Assembly: GCA_963717445.1 (NCBI GenBank)
Contig: OY970334.1
Location: forward strand, 1,674,001 to 1,738,000
Reading direction: 5' to 3'
Length of the DNA stretch: 64,000 nucleotides
From: JAGVPT01 sp963717445
GTDB lineage: Bacteria; Bacteroidota; Ignavibacteria; UBA10030; UBA8401
A model generated the notes under the pieces. That model was not told the origin of the DNA and ran no database searches. It was given only the letters and a program-made list of their open reading frames with translations. The stretch's first letter is position 1, and each line of letters opens with the position of its first letter. Below are positions 8,192-16,949 of this stretch, in pieces. A program made the position numbers and the translations under genes.

Positions 8192-9269
8192 TTATCTTTT
8201 CGATTTATTACCATTATTCAACTCGTTGTACGCCACTTCCATCATAATAAAAAAAGCCTGTCCTTCAGTTGCAGTTCCGGGGTGGTCAAATTCCGGAGAC
8301 CCGCAGACTCCTTGCACTAACCCAAGTTCATCGACCTTTGAGTGCGCAGCGAGTCGCATCTTGTCGGCCTTCTCTCTGTAGGTTTCGTCCATCCATCCTC
8401 CTTGTATTCCACGATAAACCGAATACGCTAGCATTTGGGCGAGGTTTGTTTCGATAAATGAATGTGGGTTGTCGACGATATTATGGAAGAGTCCGTCTTC
8501 CCGCATATGGGCCAGGCATCCATCAATAATATCTTTCACATATCCGATCATTTTTTTCTTCTCGGCTTGCATGGAATCGGGGAGAGCGCGAATGACTCTG
8601 GTGATACCCGCTGCCGACCATCCGTTGCCGACACCCCAGCAATCCTTTCGCACAAACGCTTGCTTCTCACAATCCCACATATGTGAGAGGAGTTTCTTAT
8701 CAGGATTCCAGAGAAAGCCTCGAGCACCATCTATCTGTTTGATGGCTTCGTCAAATTTTCCAGCAACCGCAAGGAACGGAGGAAGCATATACATGATATC
8801 GCTCCAGATTTGCGGGATGTTTGTAAAATGATAAATGATCCCGTCCTTCGTTCGCGGAGCTTTGCTCAAAACATAATCGACTAATTTATTGAAACCATTC
8901 ATGAGAGCCTGGTCGCCGGTTTTTTTTGCAGCCCACAAGACTGCTTCGCCGGGACAGCACGCATCGCTCAACGCAAACTCTTCTCCCAACATTGCGAGAC
9001 GCCCATCCTGCGACTGACGAAGGACGGCATCTTTGGCCATCAGAATCACCAAATTGGTCTCTCCCAACTCCAGCATCGCCTGCATTGCAACCCCCTGTTC
9101 CCACGTCGCTCTCTGTAGAGAAAGCATTGCGAGTTTGACCTTTTCCAACTACCGGATCATTTTGGGAGAGCAAGGGGGGATGGTCAGCATTGTTTTGCTC
9201 AAAAGATGTGGAATAACTTAAGGTCAATGCAGCCGCAGGCAGGCCAAGAAGAAAATTTCGCCTTTCCAT
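8192..9269 (-). CDS. Secreted GH88/GH105-family hydrolase, N-terminus frameshifted
   Basis: The main frame (8192-9148) encodes an (alpha/alpha)6-barrel protein: WEQGVAMQAMLEL, FTNIPQIWSDIMYMLPPFLA, CWGVGNGWSAAGITRVI, NPHSFIETNLAQMLAYSVY and SPEFDHPGTATEGQAFFIMM, which is the GH88/GH105 unsaturated (rhamno)galacturonyl/glucuronyl hydrolase pattern. These remove the unsaturated uronate left by polysaccharide lyases. Its signal peptide is in another frame: MERRNFLLGLPAAALTLSYS begins at 9269 with AGAGGA upstream. Removing one G of the pair at 9145-9146 joins the two as DPVVEKVKLAML, so one inserted base breaks the gene. The IS1182-type element begins about 330 bases upstream and may affect its promoter. 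Confidence 0.75.
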
Positions 9270-9595
9270 AGTTTCATGTCCTCTTGAAATTAAATGATAC
9301 GATTCTGGGGAAGGGCTTCAATTTGGGAACGTTCATACCCCCTTCTTTCTCTGTTGCCAGAGAAAGAAGCAAAGAGAGCATCCCGGAATCGGAACCCTTG
9401 CGATGCTTCCAACCACACGGGCCAAAGAAAACGGCCGCCTAATACCAACCCACAAACCTGCCGTTTTCTTGTCGCACGCATCGCTCCTTTCGCACGTTGC
9501 CGCCGATTCCGAGCATGTAATATCAGTATTCATTCAGCAAAATCGAAATCGTTCGATGTGCACGGGGGAAAGGATTCAATCGGAGGGTTTTCCCG
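9270..9595. other. Intergenic stretch left of the IS element, with a hairpin
   Basis: No gene is supported here. A hairpin with arms TTCTTTCTCTG/CAGAGAAAGAA lies at about 9342-9367, immediately upstream of AAGCAAAGAGAGC, a style seen in dispersed intergenic repeats. The rest looks like unique spacer DNA containing the promoter region of the downstream minus-strand hydrolase. Confidence 0.5.
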
Positions 9596-9620
9596 AAGGG
9601 ATCGAGACTGTGTAAAAACT
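9596..9620 (+). repeat. Left terminal inverted repeat of the IS element
   Basis: These 25 bases are an exact reverse complement of 11224-11248. The core is GACTGTGTAAAAACT, which is common in IS1182-type ends. Confidence 0.85.
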
Positions 9621-9687
9621 CGGAAACCTTTTGGTTGTTTGTACGTCTAACACGAAAACATTTGTATCACATTGATAGCCCAATTCC

Positions 9688-11145
9688 ATGGATCATATCA
9701 GCGGTATAGCACGAGAGCAAATCACTATGTTTCCGGAAGCGGTCGAGGATTACCTGAGTCCTGAGAATCCCGTGCGCTTCCTCGATGCCTTCGTGGACAA
9801 TCTGGCAATGCGCAGTTTGGGATTCTCGCATGCGACAGTCGAAGAGACCGGACGTCCACCGTACGATCCGAAGGATTTGTTGAAGCTGTACCTCTACGGC
9901 TACCTCAACCGCATTCGTTCCAGCCGTTTGCTGGAACGCGAGACAACACGCAATCTCGAAGTCTTCTGGTTGTTGAAACGCCTCTCGCCCGATCACAAGA
10001 CCATCAACAACTTCCGTAAGAACAATACCACAGCGCTCCGGGCTGTGTTCAAGCAGTTCGTGCTTATCTGTAAAGAATTGGAACTCTTCGGTAACGAATT
10101 GGTGGCTATCGACAGCACGAAATTTACGGCCTCCAATGCCCGCGATCGCATCAAAGATAAGAAACAACTGGACAAAAGTATTGCTCGCATCAATGAGTCG
10201 ATCAAGGACTATCTTGCGCAACTCGACCACAACGATCATGCTGATGAAAATACAAGAACTTCTGTACCGCTCAGCAAAGAAGCACTCCAAAAGAAAATCG
10301 CCTTGCTCCATCAGCAGAAAGAACATCTTGAAGAAGCTTGCACCGAGCTTGAACGAAGTGGTGACAAGTACGTCTCATTAACCGATCCTGACTGCCGATT
10401 AATGAAGAACGAACGCCGCATCGAAGGGGCCTATGCCGTGCAAACAGCCGTCGATGCCAAACATAAGCTTATTGTGGACTACGAACTGACACAGGATGCC
10501 GCTGATAGCAATCATCTCTCATCGATGGCCCTGGCAGCCAAACAAATGCTCGGTGTTGAAACGCTCAATGTCTGCGCTGATGCCGGTTACTACGACACCG
10601 TTGATCTCAAAAGCTGCGAAGACAGCGGGATCACTACCTATGTTCCTGTGCCAGAGCCTAAAATCTCGAAGAAGACCAACGTGCCAGCACCGGACTATTA
10701 CCACGATAAGTTTATCTATGACCAGACCTCCGATACCTATCGTTGTCCACAAGGACATCCATTACAGTATTATACAACCACTCACAAACAAGACAGTCGC
10801 CTCATTCGTATCTATCGAACCAGGGCGTGTCGAGACTGTCCTGTTCGTAGGCTGTGCACAACTTCACCACGTGGCCGATACGTGTACCGTTGGGAACATG
10901 AAGCTGTCCTGGACCGACTCAAGCAACGCCTAGCGCGGGAAGCCGACATCATCAAACACCGTAAGGCCGTCATCGAACATATCTTTGGCACCATTAAGAA
11001 AATCTGGGGCTATGGAACATTGCTCTTACGCCGCCTCAAGAATGTTGCCGGTGAAGTCGCGCTGATCAATCTCACATACAATATCAAACGAGTGCTCAAT
11101 ATCATAGGAACTCAGAAACTCATCCTCCACCTTCAAACGCCATAG
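9688..11145 (+). CDS. IS1182-family DDE transposase
   Basis: This intact 485-residue transposase has the N-terminal IS1182-type domain (PVRFLDAFVDNLAM, RPPYDPKDLLKLYLYGYLNR, SSRLLERETTRNLEVFWLL) and a DDE catalytic core: Asp in ELVAIDSTKFTASNA, Asp in TLNVCADAGYYDT, and Glu in KAVIEHIFGTIKKIWGYG. Between the second Asp and the Glu lies a Cys-rich insert (RACRDCPVRRLCTTSPRGR) typical of this family. It should cut and move the element by binding the 25-base ends. No internal stop or frameshift is visible, so the element may still be active. The long minus-strand frame beneath it is a shadow. Confidence 0.93.
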   Translation: MDHISGIAREQITMFPEAVEDYLSPENPVRFLDAFVDNLAMRSLGFSHATVEETGRPPYDPKDLLKLYLYGYLNRIRSSRLLERETTRNLEVFWLLKRLSPDHKTINNFRKNNTTALRAVFKQFVLICKELELFGNELVAIDSTKFTASNARDRIKDKKQLDKSIARINESIKDYLAQLDHNDHADENTRTSVPLSKEALQKKIALLHQQKEHLEEACTELERSGDKYVSLTDPDCRLMKNERRIEGAYAVQTAVDAKHKLIVDYELTQDAADSNHLSSMALAAKQMLGVETLNVCADAGYYDTVDLKSCEDSGITTYVPVPEPKISKKTNVPAPDYYHDKFIYDQTSDTYRCPQGHPLQYYTTTHKQDSRLIRIYRTRACRDCPVRRLCTTSPRGRYVYRWEHEAVLDRLKQRLAREADIIKHRKAVIEHIFGTIKKIWGYGTLLLRRLKNVAGEVALINLTYNIKRVLNIIGTQKLILHLQTP

Positions 11146-11223
11146 TTGCCCCGCGGAGAGCTTCGTTCCCAACGGACCAGGCGGGTCGTCAAAGGGGAGC
11201 TTACATGTCAAAGAACGTGCCTC

Positions 11224-11248
11224 AGTTTTTACACAGTCTCGATCCCTT
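11224..11248 (-). repeat. Right terminal inverted repeat of the IS element
   Basis: These 25 bases are an exact reverse complement of 9596-9620 and mark the right end of the element, about 80 bases past the transposase stop. Confidence 0.85.
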
Positions 11249-11590
11249 GGGACAATTTCGGCGCTTGACTATTATACTACAATATTCGATGCCCTCTTGC
11301 ACCGAAATTGATGGCATGTGCGGTTGAGATTGAATCCGCGGGTTACGATTTCCCCGAAGGGGTCCTTCGGACGAGAGATTTCTCCCGCTCCAAAAACTAA
11401 AAAAGGCGGGATGCCGTAAAGCGGCATTTGGTTACTTTTCCCGCTTCTATTAAAAATCCTAAAAAGCGGGATCCCGAACAGCGGGACTTTCTCGGAAAGA
11501 AAGTAACACTATGAAATTGAGAACCTACTTGGATAAAATATTCCGGAGCCTCTTTGACCGAAATTCAATCAAAGAGCCGCCGGAATAATA
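11249..11590. other. Intergenic stretch right of the IS element, with GC-rich repeats
   Basis: No gene is supported. Two related repeat units of the GCGGGATGCCG/GCGGGATCCCG type occur at about 11405-11450 and 11463-11505, each able to fold because GCGGGA recurs against TCCCGC. CCCCGAAGGGGTCCTTCGG at about 11353-11371 is another hairpin. These resemble dispersed palindromic intergenic units. Confidence 0.5.
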
Positions 11591-13981
11591 TTACATTACG
11601 ACAACAATTTCGTTTTTCTCTTTCATCGCCTCGAATGGAATGAGGTTCCCCTTGATTTCCTCTCCATTCACCGTAAGTTTCTTGATTCCTTTTTGATGCC
11701 CATCGTTATTGCTGATGCTGATGGTAAAATCTTTTTTTCTAAATTTTCGCGATATCTTTACTTCTTTCCAATCTGAAGGAATGCACGGGTCGATTCTTAG
11801 TCCGGCATAGTCGGGTTGGATGCCGAGAATATATTGAATCGCGGTGTAATATGCCCACGATGCACTGCCGCTCAACCACGGCAGACGCGATGCACCGTAA
11901 CGGGGACTGTACTTACTGTTTGTGAATTGGCAATAGACATACGGTTCGATTTCGCGAATTTCGGCCTTCGTGTTATATGCCGAGGGCATGAATTTCCGGT
12001 AATACTCATACGCCTGGTTTCCTCTTCCGAGCATTGTCTCTGCGATGATTGCCCAGCCCTGCGTGTGACAAAATATCGAACCGTTCTCCTTCATTCCTTT
12101 GTTAAACAATACCGCTTTGATAACCTTCGGGTCGGTTTTTTCGACAGGCGGATCACAGATCATCAGGCCGTACTCCGTCGAGAGGCGTTTGTTGACAACG
12201 TCCATCAGCTTTGTGCCCCGCTCTTTGGACAGATGACCGCTGTACACTGCCCAGGGTTGCGGTTCCAGAAAAATCGATGCTTCTTCATTTTCCTTCGAAC
12301 CGAACTTGAGTCCATCTGCTCGAAAAGCCCTACGATACCACTCTCCATCCCAGGCGTGCTTGTCAAGGTTCTCATCCAGTTTCGTGAGGCGGTTTTTTGC
12401 CCAGCGAACTTCTTCGGGCTTGTTGAGCATCGTGCAGATTTCGATGTATTCCTTGAGGGCATAGCGTAATTGAAATGCGACAAAAATCGTTTCGCCGTCT
12501 TGCCCCAGTTGTAAACAATCGTTCCAGTCCGCCGAGAGGCCGCAGGGAAATCCATGTGAGCCCGAACGGTCGAGATTGAACTGTATGGCACGCCGTAAAT
12601 GTCCAACCACCGTATCTTCACCTTTATCGGCATACGGAAGTACGTTGTCGTAGAACGACATGTCGCCGGTTTCTTTTACATAGGCAGGGACTGTATTGAA
12701 AAGCCACATGCAATCATCGGAGCGATACTCTTTTTCAGCCGGCAGCTTTTCGCTCCCCGGCTTGTGCGCAAAGGGTTTGACGACGGGCATGGCCCCGCCT
12801 GTAGAAGCCTGGCCTGTAATCATAAGCTCTAAGCGTTCCTTTACTTCGCCGGGAATCGTGTGAAGAACTCCCAGCATGTCCTGAACAGTATCACGATATC
12901 CAAGCCCGTCCCGTTCTCCCGTGTAAACAAGACTCGCGGCACGCGACCATGCGTACGTGATAAGACAGTTGTACGGGTTCCACATGTTCAGCATGCTGTT
13001 GAATTCCCGGTCGGGGGTCTCGGCAGTCATTCCCTCTATTCTGGAGTGCCAGAAATCCCTCAACTTCTTGAATTCTTCTCTCACTCTCTCGGGAGCTCCT
13101 AATTCCTGCACAGCCTTTCTTCCGTCAACGGAGGCTTTGCCAATCCCCATGAGGATGACCAATTCCTTCGATTCACCCGGCTGTAATTCGACATCGGCCT
13201 GCAAGGTACCGCACCCGTTGTCGCCAACGGATTTCGAGCTCCTGCAGCGCCCTTCTTCAACGACAATCGGGTTTGCGTAGGTCCGGTATGGACCGAGAAA
13301 AACTTCTCTGTCTGTATCGAACCCCTTGATCTCTGCTCCGGTCATGGCGAGAAAGGTGTGACGCGCCTGTCCATCATCCTCAAAATGATCTGGCCGCTCG
13401 GGCATGTAGACGTTCGTCCCATGGTCGATGATGTTGCCGACGACATCCATTTTTGAAATGAACTGGGAATATTGAAGGTTGATCATGTCCTGGGACAAAT
13501 TCCAGTTGTTCGCGTACTCAACATACGTAAAGAGGCTGAGTGCTCTTTTCTTCGTGTCGTTGTTGGTTAGTTTGAGGAGCCAGCATTCATACAGTTTCCC
13601 AAGTGGAACAAAGAAGAGCGTCTCGCTCTTGATCGATGAGTAGCCGGAAGTAATCTTTGTGTATGCCGTTCCATGACGGCACTCCGATGTATATTGTGCC
13701 AGAGGCTTTCCAACCGGCTGCCAAGAGGTCGACCAGAAGTCTTTGCTCTGTTTGTCGTGGATGTAAACATATCGTCCCGGTTGATCCATGGGAATGACGT
13801 TGAAGCGGAGACGGGTAAAGCGGCCCTGGGCGGCGGATTTGTAAAAGCTGTACCCGCCGGCATTGTTGGTGATGATAGCACCATATTCGGTGGAACCCAA
13901 ATAGTTACTCCACGACCGCGGAGTATCGGGCCGCTCAATAACATACTCCTTGTTGATATCGTCGAAATATCCGAATTGCAT
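11591..13981 (-). CDS. GH94 glycoside phosphorylase
   Basis: This 796-residue, signal-free protein is a cytoplasmic inverting phosphorylase. It opens with MQFGYFDDINKEYVI, as in chitobiose/cellobiose phosphorylases, has an N-terminal beta-sandwich, then an (alpha/alpha)6 barrel with RDGLGYRDTVQDMLGVLHT and the general acid Asp at about 488 in ADWNDCL. The C-terminal part closes with the expected small beta domain. Family members split beta-linked disaccharides with phosphate to a sugar 1-phosphate and a free sugar. Acceptor specificity (cellobiose, cellobionate, chitobiose or cellodextrin) cannot be fixed by eye; it differs considerably from the second GH94 at 33842-36281. GAGGATTTCTCA precedes the ATG. 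It lies 25 bases after the GH130 gene, in one operon with that and a sugar symporter. Confidence 0.88.
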   Translation of the reverse strand: MQFGYFDDINKEYVIERPDTPRSWSNYLGSTEYGAIITNNAGGYSFYKSAAQGRFTRLRFNVIPMDQPGRYVYIHDKQSKDFWSTSWQPVGKPLAQYTSECRHGTAYTKITSGYSSIKSETLFFVPLGKLYECWLLKLTNNDTKKRALSLFTYVEYANNWNLSQDMINLQYSQFISKMDVVGNIIDHGTNVYMPERPDHFEDDGQARHTFLAMTGAEIKGFDTDREVFLGPYRTYANPIVVEEGRCRSSKSVGDNGCGTLQADVELQPGESKELVILMGIGKASVDGRKAVQELGAPERVREEFKKLRDFWHSRIEGMTAETPDREFNSMLNMWNPYNCLITYAWSRAASLVYTGERDGLGYRDTVQDMLGVLHTIPGEVKERLELMITGQASTGGAMPVVKPFAHKPGSEKLPAEKEYRSDDCMWLFNTVPAYVKETGDMSFYDNVLPYADKGEDTVVGHLRRAIQFNLDRSGSHGFPCGLSADWNDCLQLGQDGETIFVAFQLRYALKEYIEICTMLNKPEEVRWAKNRLTKLDENLDKHAWDGEWYRRAFRADGLKFGSKENEEASIFLEPQPWAVYSGHLSKERGTKLMDVVNKRLSTEYGLMICDPPVEKTDPKVIKAVLFNKGMKENGSIFCHTQGWAIIAETMLGRGNQAYEYYRKFMPSAYNTKAEIREIEPYVYCQFTNSKYSPRYGASRLPWLSGSASWAYYTAIQYILGIQPDYAGLRIDPCIPSDWKEVKISRKFRKKDFTISISNNDGHQKGIKKLTVNGEEIKGNLIPFEAMKEKNEIVVVM

Positions 13982-14006
13982 TGAGAAATCCTCGGGAAAA
14001 ATTCAT

Positions 14007-15005
14007 TTACTGGATCGGTTTGTTCGGATGAGCCTTGATGTAGGCGATGAGATCATCCACGTGTGTAAATGCAAGCGCGCAGTACGTATCCGCCGCACCG
14101 TAGAAGATCGCCATTCTTCCGGTATCGGCATCCTGAAGCGTTGCACACGGGAAGCAGACGTTTGCGACAAACCCTATCGTTTCGTACGGTGCTTCCGGCG
14201 TTAAAATATAATTCGCACAGTCGACGATGACTTTGGATGGATCGTCGATATCCAGCAACGCCGCACCGATACTATAAATGAATCCGCTGCACGTTGTACA
14301 TACGCCGTGGTAAATCATCAACCAGCCTTCAGTGGTTTCAATAGGGACCGCTCCGGCGCCCATCTTCGTATTTTTCCACCAATAATGGGTTGTCTTCATC
14401 ACAAGCCGATGCTTGCCCCAGTATGTTAGATCGGGGCTCTGGCTCAGGTAGATATCGCCGAACGGAGTATGCCCGTTGTCGCTGGGGCGATTGAGCATAA
14501 CGTAGTTGCCCTTTATTTTTCGCGGAAAGAGAACGCCGTTCCGGTTGAACGGGAGAAAAGCGTTTTCGAGCTGAATAAAAGTTTTAAAATCTTTTGTTGT
14601 AGCTATGCCGATTGTCGGTCCACTGGAATAATTGCACCACAAAATATAATACGTCCCGTCGATTTCCAGGAGACGCGGATCGTACCCGTAGAGGATCGGC
14701 TTCGCCGGAGTGCCGTCTTCGTTCTGAAACCTGATGATATCGTCCTGGACGTCCCAATGGAAACCGTCTTTGCTGTACCCGAGATGTAAATTCGGATAGC
14801 CGTTGTAATGGTCCGCCCGGAAGACGCCGATGAACTCGTTCTTGTACGGAATGATGGCGCTGTTGAAAACGCGGCTTGAATCTTTGATCGGCTTTCTATC
14901 GATCACAGGATTCTTGTCGTATCTCCAGACGACATCCGTGTATCCTTTCGGTTTCTCCTGCCACGGCATATTCGGCAATGCCTTGCCCACAATTGTTTTC
15001 TTCAT
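14007..15005 (-). CDS. GH130 beta-mannoside phosphorylase
   Basis: This 332-residue protein is a five-bladed propeller of family GH130. Visible signatures are SSRVFNSAIIPYKNEFIGVF and HLGYSKDGFHW at the N-terminus, YDPRLLEIDGTYYILWCNY with the likely catalytic Asp, RNGVLFPRKIKGNYVMLNRP, and GAGAVPIETTEGWLMIYHGV. No signal peptide is present, so it acts in the cytoplasm. GH130 enzymes phosphorolyse beta-1,4-mannosyl-glucose or mannooligosaccharides to mannose 1-phosphate. With an upstream-encoded secreted epimerase-mannanase fusion (21647-23974), mannosyl-glucose is an attractive substrate. AAGGGCATCACC precedes the ATG. It is in one operon with the GH94 phosphorylase and the GPH symporter. 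Subfamily should be settled by phylogeny. Confidence 0.88.
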   Translation of the reverse strand: MKKTIVGKALPNMPWQEKPKGYTDVVWRYDKNPVIDRKPIKDSSRVFNSAIIPYKNEFIGVFRADHYNGYPNLHLGYSKDGFHWDVQDDIIRFQNEDGTPAKPILYGYDPRLLEIDGTYYILWCNYSSGPTIGIATTKDFKTFIQLENAFLPFNRNGVLFPRKIKGNYVMLNRPSDNGHTPFGDIYLSQSPDLTYWGKHRLVMKTTHYWWKNTKMGAGAVPIETTEGWLMIYHGVCTTCSGFIYSIGAALLDIDDPSKVIVDCANYILTPEAPYETIGFVANVCFPCATLQDADTGRMAIFYGAADTYCALAFTHVDDLIAYIKAHPNKPIQ

Positions 15006-15354
15006 GGTGATGCCCTTTGATGAATTTGAATATATTCGGTTATTTAATTATCAGTCATGTATCCACTAAACGACCACCATCAAAGATGGTGGCTTTTGAA
15101 AAGAAAGAGAATGTCATTCCGCGCTTGACGCGGAATCCAGAGTCAATCAATGGAACTGGATTCTCAACGAGTCGAGTCTTCGACCGGTTCTTCGTCCCGC
15201 CTGAAAGCGGGACTCGACCGGAATGACAGGCATAGCCGACCGAACATAACTACCACCACAGGCGGTGGGTTTCTGCTTTGCACTAAACGCACGAAGAGAC
15301 ACGAAGATATAGAGAAATGGTTTCTTCGTGCCCTTCGTGAACTTCGTTGATGAT
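15006..15354. repeat. Intergenic block of palindromic repeats between symporter and GH130
   Basis: The block contains a perfect hairpin CCACCATC-AAA-GATGGTGG (15074-15092), an ATTCCGCG/CGCGGAAT hairpin (about 15116-15136), the GTCCCGCCTG/CAGGCGGGAC-style unit ending in GACCGGAATGACAGG (about 15189-15231), a CCACC/GGTGG hairpin followed by GTTTCTGCTTT (about 15253-15280), and an imperfect palindrome of CACGAAG units (15285-15350). The last is of the same style as the GCAAAG repeats elsewhere in the window. All lie inside what would be one operon, so they could reduce or tune read-through to the phosphorylases. Confidence 0.6.
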
Positions 15355-16818
15355 TTACGCCGTAAGCGGTTCATCGCCGCTCGCTTTTCTTCTGTCGACA
15401 AGGTCTTTCGCAATACCCATCATCGTCTTCTCATCGAGCTTGTAGAATAGGATTAAGATAATGGAAACAATGCCGAACGCCGCCGGAATGATGCTCATGA
15501 GTGAGATCAGCAGATGGTTGACTTCCGGGGATTGCGGCTTGTCCGCCATGAAACCGTACGCGGAGAGAAGCGCACCGGTGAATAACGCACCGATAGCCCA
15601 TCCTACTTTTTGACTCGTTGCCGATGCAGAGAATACCAGCCCCGTCGCTCTTCGGCCTCTCTTCCACTCCGAGTAATCGGCTGTATCAGCATACATCGCC
15701 CAGATGACCACAGATAACGGGCCCCCCGACAATGACCCGATGATCTGGAACACGAAAATCAGAGTGAGGTGTTCGGGCGTTAAGAAATAAAATACGGCTG
15801 TACTGAGCAACGCAATCACAAACAACGCGAGGAAGCCGTTTTTCTTTCCTATCCTCTTCGTCAACAAGGGAACAAGTAGTGCACCGAGAATTGCACAACC
15901 CTGACCGAGAGTGTTGAATACCGTTGCCACTTCTTCAAAGCCCCAGTTGAAATTCCACCAGAGGAAGGTATAGTTGATCGTATTATGCGTAACATCCGAG
16001 AAATTCGTGATGTAGTATTTAAAGTAGTAGTTCGTCACACCGATTCTGGAGGCCACAAACATGATCATCGAGATTGTAGCAAAGAGAAGAATGAGCCACG
16101 GACCGTTCGTCACAAGATCTGCCAGATCTCTTTTGACTGATGTTTTCTGAGCCTTGGGGGGGCGCACACGCTCTTTCGTAAAAGCAAAGGTCAGGATAAA
16201 AAAAACGATGGCGACAGCGCCGTAAATCATGATCGTCTTCGTCCACCCGCCCGGATCCGTGGTATCCACACCGTTCCCGAAATACTTTGCCAGCAGCAGC
16301 GACAATGCGGAAACTACCATTCCGCTGATATAGGCGAAAGTGAATTTGAAGGAGGATGCGCTCGTTCGCTCTGTAACGTCGGGCGTTAACACTCCTAGGA
16401 GCGATGAGTATGGGATATTGATGCCGGCATAGCACGCCATAAAGAGAAAGAGCGTCACGTACGCGTAGACAAGTTTTCCGGATTCGCCAAAGTTCGGCGT
16501 CGTGAATGTCAAGGTCGCAGTCACTGCGAGGGGGAGCGCCATCCAGATCAGATACGGCCTGAATTTTCCCCACCGGGTTTCGGTTCGGTCGGCCGTCATG
16601 CCAATGATCGGATCGATCACTGCATCGAACAGCCGTGAGACCATGATCATCGTGCCTGCAACGACCGCCGCCTTTGTTGTTGCTGCGATTTTGAAGACGT
16701 CGGTATAGAAGAACATCATGTTCATCGTAATGCTCTGCCAGAATAATACCGATGCAAAATCACCAAAACCGTAACCGATTTTTTCTTTCAGCGGTAATTT
16801 CTGCATTGTTTCTTCCAT
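15355..16818 (-). CDS. GPH-family sugar:cation symporter (MelB/XynP-like)
   Basis: This 487-residue protein has twelve hydrophobic segments and the signatures of the glycoside-pentoside-hexuronide:cation symporters: LKEKIGYGFGDFASVLFW at the start, FDAVIDPIIGMTADRTETRWGKFRPYLIW after the second helix and NIPYSSLLGVLTPDVTERT after the fourth. Conserved Asp residues of the cation site are present in the second and fourth helix regions. It would bring disaccharides released from mannan or glucan across the inner membrane, coupled to H+ or Na+, to the GH130 and GH94 phosphorylases encoded directly downstream. GAGGAGAATCAC lies just upstream of the ATG, a good ribosome site. The absence of a SusC/D pair makes this the only obvious importer in this part of the locus. 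Confidence 0.88.
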   Translation of the reverse strand: MEETMQKLPLKEKIGYGFGDFASVLFWQSITMNMMFFYTDVFKIAATTKAAVVAGTMIMVSRLFDAVIDPIIGMTADRTETRWGKFRPYLIWMALPLAVTATLTFTTPNFGESGKLVYAYVTLFLFMACYAGINIPYSSLLGVLTPDVTERTSASSFKFTFAYISGMVVSALSLLLAKYFGNGVDTTDPGGWTKTIMIYGAVAIVFFILTFAFTKERVRPPKAQKTSVKRDLADLVTNGPWLILLFATISMIMFVASRIGVTNYYFKYYITNFSDVTHNTINYTFLWWNFNWGFEEVATVFNTLGQGCAILGALLVPLLTKRIGKKNGFLALFVIALLSTAVFYFLTPEHLTLIFVFQIIGSLSGGPLSVVIWAMYADTADYSEWKRGRRATGLVFSASATSQKVGWAIGALFTGALLSAYGFMADKPQSPEVNHLLISLMSIIPAAFGIVSIILILFYKLDEKTMMGIAKDLVDRRKASGDEPLTA

Positions 16819-16949
16819 GTGATTCTCCTCGAATGAATTGTCGATATGAGTGACGCGCTAATGTTTGGATGTTGAGAAAAATGTGTTTTGTGCAACGACA
16901 ACGTGTTGTGTATTCACGTCAGTACTCCCGGCCTCTAGGGGGGTCATGA

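Larger units (their letters stand above)
9596..11248 (+). mobile_element. IS1182-family-type insertion sequence
   Basis: A single transposase gene is bounded by perfect 25-base terminal inverted repeats, 9596-9620 on the left and 11224-11248 on the right, beginning AAGGGATCGAGACTGTG inward. The total length of 1653 bases fits the family. Beyond the ends, the left flank reads CCCG and the right flank GGAC, so no clear target duplication is seen. The element looks complete and is inserted between the GH88/GH105 gene and the GH94 gene without breaking either. Confidence 0.88.

Noticed and set aside
9667..10326. Minus-strand frame of 219 codons under the transposase
   Set aside because: It is the antisense of a well-conserved transposase coding sequence and shows no domain of its own.
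11816..12469. Plus-strand frame of 217 codons opposite GH94
   Set aside because: The minus-strand enzyme is intact here with its family motifs; the plus frame is a shadow.
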